Assembly (NCBI RefSeq): GCF_003669035.1
Contig: NZ_CP033070.1
Location: forward strand, 1,364,001 to 1,428,000
DNA: 64,000 nt
Direction of reading: 5' to 3'
Source: Chryseobacterium sp. 3008163
GTDB taxonomy: Bacteria; Bacteroidota; Bacteroidia; Flavobacteriales; Weeksellaceae
Part shown: positions 56,360 through 63,432 of the stretch, piece by piece
Numbering within the stretch: the stretch's first letter is position 1
Layout: each line of letters starts with the position of its first letter
Made by a program: the position numbers and the translations under genes
Notes under the pieces: model-generated
Seen by the model: only the letters and a program-made list of their open reading frames with translations
What the model was told of the DNA's origin: nothing
The model's database searches: none

Positions 56360-56552
56360 GTAACCTTGATGAGATTCGAACTCACATTCCCTATTGGCAT
56401 TGCGGCTGTAAATACGCTTCCCTACTTCTCCTAAGATTTTCGGTGCTTCTGTAAACTCTACCCATTAGTCCGCACAGGTCTAACCGGAATATCCGCAAAC
56501 TCTACGGTAAGCAATATTTTGCCGTAGGCTTTTCCTTTTAAGCTACAAGGTT
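56360..56552 (-). ncRNA. tRNA-like RNA with large structured variable region
   Basis: In normal order: acceptor strand AACCUUG (56552-56546), UA, D arm GCUU-AAAAGGAA-AAGC, an anticodon-arm-like hairpin CUACGG/CCGUAG with a 14-base loop, about 110 bases closed by UUGCGG/CCGCAA, then T arm GUGAG-UUCGAAU-CUCAU and acceptor strand CAAGGUU (56368-56362) followed by A. All arms pair well, so this is not a random match. It is too short for tmRNA and has no tag frame. It follows the slipin gene by about 55 bases and may be on its transcript. A GGCTTC/GAAGCC hairpin at 56565-56583 lies between. Confidence 0.7.
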
Positions 56553-56609
56553 GTTTGTAAAGCAGGCTTCTTTTACAGAAGCCCACTTCTATAGTAATGA
56601 TTATTAGTT

Positions 56610-57707
56610 TTATTTTGCAAAGATCTCTTTCAGCTGAGAAAGAATATTGCTATTCCCGGAAACGGTGATATCTCCAATTTTGTCGGCGATTTTCTCCATA
56701 TATTCCATTTCTTTCAGCTTCCACAAGACTTCGTTTTCTTCCATCAGTTTTGCGGTGTTGAGCAAACTTCTTGTGGAAGCTGTTTCTTCACGGCGCATGA
56801 TGCTGTTTGCCTGAGCTTTTTTCTCGGCGATCAAAACCTGATTCATGATTTCTTTCATTTCTCCGGTCAAGATTACGTCACGAATTCCGGCATCAGAAGC
56901 TCTCAGACCAAGATCTTCGGCTTTGTTACCAAGATTTTCAAGGATCTCTTTTCCTACGGAATCTTTTTTCACCAGCAATTCATCTAACGTCAAAGCTCCA
57001 ACGAACTCACGCAAAGCCAATTGCATCAAAATATATAATTGTTTATCATATTCTTTATTTTCCATCAACGCTTTTTCAATATTTTCTACCTGAAAACGCA
57101 CATAAAAATTGATACGAAGCATTGCTTTATCTTTCGTCAACAGTTCCTGACCGGCAATTTCCATTTGCTGCATACGTGTATCGATGGCTTTTACTTCAAC
57201 AGAAACTTCGTTGTTCCAGAAGTAATACGTTCCGGCTTCCAGAATTTTGGTTAATTTTCCGTCAATTAACAATAATCCTTTATATTGATTCGTCACAACA
57301 AACTTTCTTGTGAAGTTTTTCAACTTCATATTTTCAAGGATTGTTTTAGAGATTTTCTCTGTGATTTCCACTTTCGTTAAGTCAACTTTTTGAAATTCTC
57401 TGTTTAAAACATCTTTCCAAAAAGCATATTGACCAACGTTCAACACTTCTTTGAAGATTCCGTTTTCCTTTACTAAAACAATTTCACCGTCCTTTACTTC
57501 AATAACTTCAAGTAAGTTTTTGAGGTTTTCATTTTTCATCAAAAGATTAAGATCATTTCCGGTTTTAAACTGATCTTTTGTTTCAAAAATTTCTACAGAT
57601 TTATTACCGAAAAGCCAGTAATTTCCTTCTTTTAAGATCTCAATTAAGTTTCGGTTTTTGAAAACCAAACCAATCTGATATGCTTTAATTTGTACATTCT
57701 TTATCAT
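56610..57707 (-). CDS. Slipin/stomatin-like SPFH protein
   Basis: A 365-residue protein of SPFH type: AYQIGLVFKNRNLIEILKEGNYW, a Band 7 core with MLRINFYVRFQVENIEKAL and a helical end AEKKAQANSIMRREETASTR. No obvious N-terminal membrane helix, so binding to membranes may be peripheral. Slipins appear in bacterial RNA-repair neighbourhoods together with TROVE proteins, which agrees with its place here between two tRNA-like RNAs. Confidence 0.88.
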   Translation of the reverse strand: MIKNVQIKAYQIGLVFKNRNLIEILKEGNYWLFGNKSVEIFETKDQFKTGNDLNLLMKNENLKNLLEVIEVKDGEIVLVKENGIFKEVLNVGQYAFWKDVLNREFQKVDLTKVEITEKISKTILENMKLKNFTRKFVVTNQYKGLLLIDGKLTKILEAGTYYFWNNEVSVEVKAIDTRMQQMEIAGQELLTKDKAMLRINFYVRFQVENIEKALMENKEYDKQLYILMQLALREFVGALTLDELLVKKDSVGKEILENLGNKAEDLGLRASDAGIRDVILTGEMKEIMNQVLIAEKKAQANSIMRREETASTRSLLNTAKLMEENEVLWKLKEMEYMEKIADKIGDITVSGNSNILSQLKEIFAK

Positions 57708-57839
57708 CGTTTTTATATTTTAAAGGTTATTAATTTTAATTAAAAAAGGAAAAACTGAGATTTTCTCTTCCAAAAATGGCGGAAGGAAAGTTTTTCACAA
57801 AATTCCATTCATTTCAGAATAGCATTTTTAAACTTATTT

Positions 57840-57985
57840 TCTAATGAATCAGATCTTGGGCGTGTCCCTTGCCATTGCTGAAAGCAACAACTCGGGTCGC
57901 TACGTTCACTTCTACTCCTCGTTCATTGCCTTTCGGCTCTTCACTCCGGGGTATCCGTTACCATCGCTCACGCGGAAAATCGTCC
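57840..57985. repeat. GC-rich element, probable dispersed repeat
   Basis: TCTTGGGCGTGTCCCTTGCC, then GGTCGCTACGTTCACTTC and ATCGCTCACGCGG, distinctly more GC-rich than its surroundings. I recall such GGGCGTGTCCCTT elements as multi-copy intergenic repeats in flavobacteria, but only one copy is in this window. Overlapping ORFs are not genes. Confidence 0.4.
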
Positions 57986-58142
57986 TTCTTAGAAAACTCA
58001 GTCCAATTATTGACTATTCATCACCTGAATTTTATTTTCAGAAAAAATCTTTTCTTACAAGCTTTTTCAAAATGTTGATTCAACAACTGAAAAAAACTCA
58101 AATTTTCCCATGGTGAATATTTTTAACGAGATATTCCAACTC

Positions 58143-58500
58143 TAATAAAAAATAGATTTTGAGCCTATTTTCAACCTACATTAATAGTGTAGTGCTCTAA
58201 CCAACTGAGCTACCTCATTCGAAGTGAGGGAGGGAGTCGAACCCTCGCATCCAAAAAAGCTATTACTCTAACCGAACTGAGTTATATTCCCTTACGGAAA
58301 TAGAAGGATTCGAACCTTCGACCCATAGCGCATGGTAGAAGTTTTTTGGAAAACTCCTGAAACCTTCAAGTCAAGTTGAACAGAAAAGAATAATGTTTCT
58401 CAACAAATTCTCCTGCAATGGTGCTATACAGAAACACTCAACAAGACTTGCTTGATATTTTGACTAAAATCTGTTTTCAAAATTTTAGTATTGTTTTGTT
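58143..58500 (-). ncRNA. Structured RNA with two permuted tRNA-like modules
   Basis: Expected to start about 8 bases after P2. The 5' part forms a long hairpin, CAAGUC-UU-GUUGA...UCAAC-UU-GACUUG with inner UGUUUCU/AGAAACA. Then module a (58259-58329): GCUAU, T arm GAAGG-UUCGAAU-CCUUC, acceptor UAUUUCC/GGGAAUA, D arm CUC-AGUUCGGUUA-GAG, AUAGC. Module b (58176-58248): T arm GAGGG-UUCGACU-CCCUC, acceptor CCUCA/UGAGG, D arm UAGCUCAGUUGGUUAGAGCA, then a perfect anticodon-type arm CUACA-CUAUUAA-UGUAG. A hairpin AAAAUAG/CUAUUUU with T run ends it at 58149. It lacks the array's UGYCGUAR motif. Confidence 0.65.
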
Positions 58501-58508
58501 TTGATGAT

Positions 58509-58545
58509 GCAAAGTAAGGGTGTTGTTGCGCAGTGTTTTTGCGTA
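58509..58545 (-). promoter_or_regulatory. Island promoter element P2
   Basis: Minus strand TACGCA, 7 bases, TGCGCA, 13 bases, TTTGC; CTACGCAAAAACACTGCGCA is identical to P1. It directs transcription into the structured RNA at 58143-58500. Confidence 0.75.
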
Positions 58546-58780
58546 GAAAATTTTAATGTGTTTTTTTTAAATTTTCTTTTGTCTTAAAACAAAAGAAACA
58601 AAAGTTCAAGACTTGGAAACTTTCGCTAAAAATTAAAATTTAATCCTAAAATTCCCAAAACTCGCGCGAATTGAATATTATTTCTTCGGTTCAAAATTGA
58701 TGTCGCGCTTCAAACAGTGGAAATTTTTTAACGGATTATATTTTAATTTTCTTAACGCTCCATTTTCCTATGTCAATAAA
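58546..58780. other. Intergenic region with palindromic segment
   Basis: No gene. A perfect 10-bp inverted repeat TTTCTTTTGT (58573-58582) / ACAAAAGAAA (58589-58598) begins a segment (ACAAAAGTTCAAGACTTGG and on) that looks like another flavobacterial intergenic repeat. Confidence 0.4.
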
Positions 58781-58812
58781 AAAGCTCCCTATAAAAGGAA
58801 GCCATTTCTACA
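58780..58812 (-). terminator. Exonuclease pair terminator
   Basis: GGCTTCC...GGGAGC-type imperfect stem followed by TTTTTT on the minus strand, 20 bases beyond the stop at 58832. Confidence 0.55.
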
Positions 58813-58831
58813 TTGCTAAATTGTTACATTA

Positions 58832-59380
58832 CTATTGTTGCAAACACCAATACAAAATTTTCGCAATATTCTTCGCATCATCCACACCTCTGTGATGAGT
58901 GCCTTCAAGCTTAAAATCCAACTCGCCTAAAGCTCTTGCCATTCCGACACTTTTTCTGACGGTCGGATGCGTTTGTCCGAATAATGTTTTTACATTAATA
59001 TGATCATCACTCAAAGGATAATCGACATTGAATCTTCTTGCCTGATTTTGAAGCATATTCAAATCATAGTTTCCATAACTTGCCCAAGTCAGGTCTTCAG
59101 AATCGTATTCTGCTCGTAGAATATCTAAGGCATCTTCGAGTAACACACCTTCATCATCAAGCATTTTTTGAGTAATGGAAGTAAGCTCCATACAAAACGG
59201 ACTTACTTTTGAGTATTGAGGTTTCACTAAGATTCCTTCATTTTGCGAAATCTTACCGGTTTTTGCATCCATAATACAAACGCCAATTTCTATGATTTCA
59301 CTTTCCTGACCTCTCGGTGGGCGGTCATTCCAACATGTGGCTTCGAGGTCTATAATTAATATATTGTCTGTTGTTTTCAC
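58832..59380 (-). CDS. ERI-1/KapD-like 3'-5' exonuclease 1
   Basis: A 182-residue DEDDh exonuclease: IIDLEATCWNDRP (motif I, D and E), SYGNYDLNMLQ (motif II, D) and THHRGVDDAKNIAKIL (motif III, H and D). The LEATCW form is that of the ERI-1/3'hExo group, which trims structured RNA 3' ends. It follows a paralogue by 27 bases. In bacteria Ro60 helps exonucleases degrade or mature RNA, so a functional link is plausible. Confidence 0.9.
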   Translation of the reverse strand: MKTTDNILIIDLEATCWNDRPPRGQESEIIEIGVCIMDAKTGKISQNEGILVKPQYSKVSPFCMELTSITQKMLDDEGVLLEDALDILRAEYDSEDLTWASYGNYDLNMLQNQARRFNVDYPLSDDHINVKTLFGQTHPTVRKSVGMARALGELDFKLEGTHHRGVDDAKNIAKILYWCLQQ

Positions 59381-59407
59381 TTTTTTAAATTGTTTATTGT
59401 TAAAAAT

Positions 59408-59953
59408 TTACTGCAAAATCTCTCTCAAAATTTTGGCAGCATTGTAAGCATCGTCTGCTCCACTGTGATGATTTCCTTCAAAATCCATATTCATAGCTTT
59501 AAGAGCTCTTTTTAAACCCATCATTTTATGAAGTCCGTGATAATTTTTGAATTGATACATCACATTCAGATAATTTTCTGAAAAAGGATTTTCGATACCG
59601 AGATAATCACACTGTTCCATGATTTGCTCTTTATCAAAATTTCCAAAACCTGCCCAGGTAAGCGAAGTTGAATCATATTCATCCCTGATTTTCTCACAGG
59701 CTTCTTCGAAATGAATTCCTTTTTCTTCAATTAATTGCGGAGTAATTCCTGTAAGATCTGTACAAAATTTATTGATTTTAGACCTTTCCGGAATGACGTA
59801 AATGCTTTGTTTCTTGGAAATTGCTTTTGTTGTTCTGTTTAATTCGCAAATTCCTATTTCTATAATATCGACTTTTTGCCCTGCAGGAATTCTGTCGTTT
59901 TCCCAACAAGTAGCTTCTAAGTCGACGATTAATATTTGATTTGTTGTTTTCAT
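59408..59953 (-). CDS. ERI-1/KapD-like 3'-5' exonuclease 2
   Basis: A 181-residue paralogue of the next gene with all DEDDh residues: IVDLEATCWENDR, GFGNFDKEQIM, NHHSGADDAYNAAKIL. The two differ widely outside the motifs, so the duplication is old or the genes were acquired together. Promoter element P4 is 108 bases upstream and should drive both. Confidence 0.9.
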   Translation of the reverse strand: MKTTNQILIVDLEATCWENDRIPAGQKVDIIEIGICELNRTTKAISKKQSIYVIPERSKINKFCTDLTGITPQLIEEKGIHFEEACEKIRDEYDSTSLTWAGFGNFDKEQIMEQCDYLGIENPFSENYLNVMYQFKNYHGLHKMMGLKRALKAMNMDFEGNHHSGADDAYNAAKILREILQ

Positions 59954-60004
59954 TTTAATTATTTTATTCTACATATTTTTCATTCATCTACATTCGATTT
60001 TAAA

Positions 60005-60040
60005 GGTTGGAGGAGAAAGCGGGAAGAAAGCCCCTAAAGA
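60005..60040. repeat. Family 2 repeat fragment
   Basis: GGTTGGAGGAGAAAGCGGG then AAGAAAGCCCCTAAA resembles the 3' end of the family 2 copies. Confidence 0.4.
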
Positions 60041-60060
60041 AGAATTGCTGCTAAAGCTCT

Positions 60061-60098
60061 GCAAAGATAAAACCACCAGTACGCATTCTATTTACGTA
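60061..60098 (-). promoter_or_regulatory. Island promoter element P4 (exonuclease pair)
   Basis: Minus strand TACGTA, 7 bases, TGCGTA, 14 bases, TTTGC; TATCTTTG fully matches the -7 consensus. Confidence 0.72.
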
Positions 60099-60114
60099 GT
60101 GGAAAAATAATTTC

Positions 60115-60137
60115 AAAAAAGCTCCCCTAAGGGAGCA
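60115..60137 (-). terminator. Metallophosphoesterase gene terminator
   Basis: GCTCCC-TTAG-GGGAGC followed by TTTTTT on the minus strand, 5 bases beyond the stop codon. It isolates the phosphoesterase gene from P4. Confidence 0.88.
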
Positions 60138-60141
60138 ATTT

Positions 60142-60705
60142 CTAATTTCTCGGAGCAAACGGTGGCGTCCATTTTTTCTTTTTCATAATTTCTTTGACTT
60201 CTTCGTAAGAAACCGGATAAAAATTATGACAATCGACTCCAACATCAATGCTTAAAGCATTTTCATCATCAGATAAAGTTCCGTGTGAGTGACCGTAGAG
60301 CTGCCAAACTCCGTGATGTGACGCATTCCAAGTACGCATTGCGTAATGAAAAAGAATAATTTTCTGCTTACCATGAGTTACTTTTTCATCTTCAATGGAA
60401 AGTTCGTGATAATCTTTAATCCATTCGAATCTATCCGAAACCCGAAGTGCAGAATATTCGTGATTGCCTTTTATCAAATGGATTTTACCATTCAATCGAT
60501 CTAAAATATCCTTTGTAACATCCGGTTTTCCTAAACTCACATCGCCTAAATGGTAAACAATATCATTTTCTCCGATTTTCTCATTCCATCTTTTGATGAG
60601 TTCTTCATTCATGTGTTCCAAAGACTCAAAAGGTCTTTCGGAAAATTTTATAATATTTTCGTGACCAAAATGATGGTCTGCTGTGAAAAATATATTTGGT
60701 TTCAT
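60142..60705 (-). CDS. Calcineurin-like metallophosphoesterase
   Basis: About 187 residues from the ATG at 60705 (MKPNIFFTADHHFGHENII). The frame extends to 60801 but that part lies in a palindromic repeat. All metal motifs are present: FTADHHFGH, YHLGDVS, IKGNHE, LFHYAM and YGHSHG. Such enzymes cleave phosphodiesters, and in RNA repair neighbourhoods could remove cyclic or terminal phosphates; that role is inferred from context. Confidence 0.88.
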   Translation of the reverse strand: MKPNIFFTADHHFGHENIIKFSERPFESLEHMNEELIKRWNEKIGENDIVYHLGDVSLGKPDVTKDILDRLNGKIHLIKGNHEYSALRVSDRFEWIKDYHELSIEDEKVTHGKQKIILFHYAMRTWNASHHGVWQLYGHSHGTLSDDENALSIDVGVDCHNFYPVSYEEVKEIMKKKKWTPPFAPRN

Positions 60706-60749
60706 TTTTTTGATTGTTATTTTAACTACAAAAAGATCAACGTTCTCAC

Positions 60750-60827
60750 TGTCATTCTGACGAAGGAAGAATCTCAATATTATTTTTTGTAGATTCTTCA
60801 CTTCACTTTGTTACGTTCAGAATGACA
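60750..60827. repeat. Family 1 palindromic repeat
   Basis: TGTCATTCTGA...AGAATCT (left) and AGATTCTTC...TCAGAATGACA (right) pair over most of their length. Confidence 0.75.
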
Positions 60828-60873
60828 ATTCGATGTCCTGTTTTTATAGTTTTAGTTTAATAAATATTTTTAA

Positions 60874-61818
60874 TTAATTTCCTTGAAACGCTTTATAAAA
60901 AGCAGTTTCAATTTCCAGTTGATCGCTTTCCACATATCTTCTTGAAAAGTGAATTGGGATTGCTTCTTTCACTCCACATTCATTCATTATTTTTCCTGAT
61001 GCAGAAGCGAAACTGTGATAATTGATGTTTGCAAATTCCTGATCTTCATCTTTGTAAAATGTTTCGATGTACACCATATCTGCTCCGTTGAAAACAGCTT
61101 TTATCTTTTCATAATTGTCTTCACAAACGGCATGATCCATAATTACACCTAATTTGTAACCTTCATTCTTCGTCAAGAAGTGAAACAAATCAGAAGCTTT
61201 GTAAACTGTATTTTCGATCTCAATTTCTTTATCTGAATCGTTCTTTTCAAAAGCCGATTTCAATTCGCTGATCCATTTTCCTTTTTTGAATTCGGAAGCA
61301 TTTTCATTAAAAGTGATTGAATCTTTTTCTTTGAACAGATAAGCGATTGAATCTGTTTTGTGATCAAGAATTGCGAAATCGACGTTCACATTTTCATCTT
61401 CAAAAAGGAAATTTTGAGTTGTTATCAATTCAAGATTCCAGTGTGGTGGTCGAATTTTATATACATTGATTTCTTCTTTTGAAACGATCTCTCTTATTTC
61501 ATATTCAATTGCATTTTCATCAATTAAATTCCAAGTGTATGATTTTAATCTGGCTTCAATTTGATGATGAATATTTTTCGGTCCGCAAATCACGATTTTT
61601 TCTCCGCTTCCAATTTGATGTCTGAAAATTCCATCAAAATTTGAAAAGTGATCAATATGAGTATGACTAATGAATATCGCTGAAATCGACTGCACTTCTT
61701 TTACCGTCAGTAAACTTGCTTCACCGCAATCACATAGATAATGCTTTCCGGAATTGGGGATTTTTATTAATATACTGATGTCTTCTTTTAAAAGACTTTT
61801 TATTTCTGCATGTAACAT
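60874..61818 (-). CDS. RNase Z-like MBL-fold hydrolase
   Basis: A 314-residue MBL protein with the full zinc motif ISHTHIDHFSN, a second metal aspartate in VIMDHAVCED and the C-terminal IPIHFSRRY, which follows the H-x-S-x-R-Y pattern of tRNase Z. RNase Z cleaves tRNA precursors at the 3' side of the acceptor stem. The exosite arm is not obvious. Since tRNA-like RNAs lie nearby, a role in their maturation or repair is attractive but unproven. Confidence 0.85.
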   Translation of the reverse strand: MLHAEIKSLLKEDISILIKIPNSGKHYLCDCGEASLLTVKEVQSISAIFISHTHIDHFSNFDGIFRHQIGSGEKIVICGPKNIHHQIEARLKSYTWNLIDENAIEYEIREIVSKEEINVYKIRPPHWNLELITTQNFLFEDENVNVDFAILDHKTDSIAYLFKEKDSITFNENASEFKKGKWISELKSAFEKNDSDKEIEIENTVYKASDLFHFLTKNEGYKLGVIMDHAVCEDNYEKIKAVFNGADMVYIETFYKDEDQEFANINYHSFASASGKIMNECGVKEAIPIHFSRRYVESDQLEIETAFYKAFQGN

Positions 61819-61856
61819 TTTTTAATTTTTTAATCACAAAAATTCTGCTCTCTATT

Positions 61857-61939
61857 TGTCATTCTGGAAGAATCTAAGCTCGTATTTTTTTAATCATTAT
61901 TTCTTCTACAAGCATTGCTTAGATCCCTTCGGGAAGACA
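61857..61939. repeat. Family 1 palindromic repeat (diverged)
   Basis: TGTCATTCTGGAAGAATCTA on the left and TTAGATCCCTTCGGGAAGACA on the right form an imperfect palindrome. Confidence 0.6.
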
Positions 61940-61991
61940 AAGTGAGCGTTTAATAAATAAACTTTTTGCGATTTTTATTGTTCAATTAAAC

Positions 61992-62034
61992 TTATAAAAA
62001 AGTTTCGATAATAAATTACCGAAACTATACTTTT
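61992..62034 (-). terminator. RNA ligase operon terminator
   Basis: AGTTTCG / CGAAACT with a 14-base loop, followed by a T run on the minus strand at the end of the ligase gene. Confidence 0.75.
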
Positions 62035-63037
62035 AGAGTCATCAACTCTTCTTTTACAACGTCAATGACTAAAGAATTCAACTTTTTGTTGATCCTTTTC
62101 TGTTCTTCTTTTTCTATGGTTGTGAAAACTTTCGGGAAATCTTTTTCAAAATCCTCCAAAATATCTTGTGAAAAAAGACCGATGGCTTTCCCAATCATTT
62201 TGGGTTCGAATTCACCAATTTTGCTCACAACATTATTCAACCTGTTTACAGTTGCATACTTTTGGATTTCATCCCAAATATTTTTGGCATTTTCACTGAA
62301 ATGAACTTCTTTTTGAGCAGGTCTGTCTTTTCTAACCATTTTAGATTTCTCAGTCCACTTTTCATTTTTATTTTTCAAAATGACTCTTGAGCCGTTTCCA
62401 AAATATTTGGTTTTCAAAGTTTTTACAATCGTTCCTTCACACATATTATTTTCAATTTCCGGTAATCCCAACCAAGCCGGAATTTTAGAATCGAAAACAT
62501 TCGGAAACTTCAAAGCTTCATCCAAAGTACCTTGAAATAAGATCTTTGCATAGAAAAATCCGGTTTCCTCGAAAATTTGGTTGACCAAACCTGTATCCAA
62601 ATAAGTAGTGCCGTTCAACTTAATGTCGAATCCATAAAATTCGTTGTGAGGTGCATATTCAACACCTTTTTGAACTTTTATCGCATTTTTTACAGGCTCT
62701 ACTTCTTTATGTTTGTAACCGCCACCGAATAATTCACCATAGATCACTACAGTTTCCAAATCCGGATGGATTGTTTTCACTTTTCGAACAAATCAATTAC
62801 GTTTTTTCTGTAACGCTCCAACATTTGATGGGCATTATAGAATTTCTCATCCTTCTCGACGAAAGCGGTTCTTTTTGCGATTTTAATCTCCTTTCCGTGG
62901 GTAAAGAAAGAGAAATTAGCACCGTGAACCTTTTCCTGTACAATGAAAACCTCATCCCCAAAACCCTGCAACCTGATCTGATCGATCACGCGGGCTTGGT
63001 AAGCATTTTCTATAGAGTTATATGTTTTGAAAATCAT
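62025..63037 (-). CDS. Rnl2-type RNA ligase (apparent frameshift)
   Basis: Two frames, 62777-63037 and 62025-62780, are the N- and C-terminal parts of one RNA ligase. One extra base in the T4 run at 62781-62784 joins them (DLFEKVKTIHPDLE) into 337 residues, close to T4 Rnl2 (334). Motif I is EKVHGANFS with nucleophile lysine 36, motif IIIa FYGFDIK, motif IV EGTIVKTL and motif V VILKNKNEKW. Rnl2 enzymes seal nicks in double-stranded RNA. It lies in an operon with a cyclic-phosphate processing receiver and an ATP-grasp protein. If the shift is real the nucleotidyltransferase domain is split into two proteins. Confidence 0.88.
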
Positions 63038-63049
63038 TTCTTTAATTTT

Positions 63050-63421
63050 TTAATAGTTTTTGAAATTTTTTAAAAGGCTTTCAATGTTTTCCTTTCCAAC
63101 CGGATTCATTGAGTGACAGTAGAATTTTGGTAAATCTAAATAGTTATCCATACAATATTCTACCAGCCATTTTGCACAATCGTAACCTGTTTTTTCAACA
63201 AATTCCTGAGAATCTGGGTTTAAATAATGTTCATCGGCAAGGTCGTGGTCAAAAGAGATCATTTCCGGAAGTCCTTTTTCCAAAATCCTGCTGACAAACT
63301 GCTCGTAATTTCGAACGATATGCCAATCTTTTCTAAGGAAAATATCCTGTTTAGTATAATGGTGTGCTTCAATCGGATATCTTATCTCATCTAGAAACAA
63401 TAATCTTTTTGTTAGTTCCAT
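63050..63421 (-). CDS. Cyclic-phosphate-processing receiver-like protein (cREC)
   Basis: About 123 residues from ATG 63421 (MELTKRLLFLDEIRYP). It matches the cREC family: LFLDEIRYP, VRNYEQFV, ISFDHDLADEHY, EKTGYDCAKWLVEYC, FYCHSMNPVGKENI. This receiver-fold family was proposed to act on 2',3'-cyclic phosphates in RNA repair. The longer frame to 63514 adds non-family residues overlapping the upstream gene. It lies 12 bases upstream of the ligase. Confidence 0.85.
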   Translation of the reverse strand: MELTKRLLFLDEIRYPIEAHHYTKQDIFLRKDWHIVRNYEQFVSRILEKGLPEMISFDHDLADEHYLNPDSQEFVEKTGYDCAKWLVEYCMDNYLDLPKFYCHSMNPVGKENIESLLKNFKNY

Positions 63422-63432
63422 TGCTTTATTTT

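Noticed and set aside
56360..56552. tmRNA
   Set aside because: Much too short, with no tag reading frame and none of the tmRNA end sequences; the insert folds on itself.
57844..58116. Plus-strand ORF of 90 codons
   Set aside because: Lies in a GC-rich repeat-like element and has no start signals or plausible protein composition.
60061..60098. Sigma-54 promoter (TGG-N8-TTGCA at P4)
   Set aside because: The GG is not found in the other three copies, while TTTGC fits the Bacteroidota -7 element in all.
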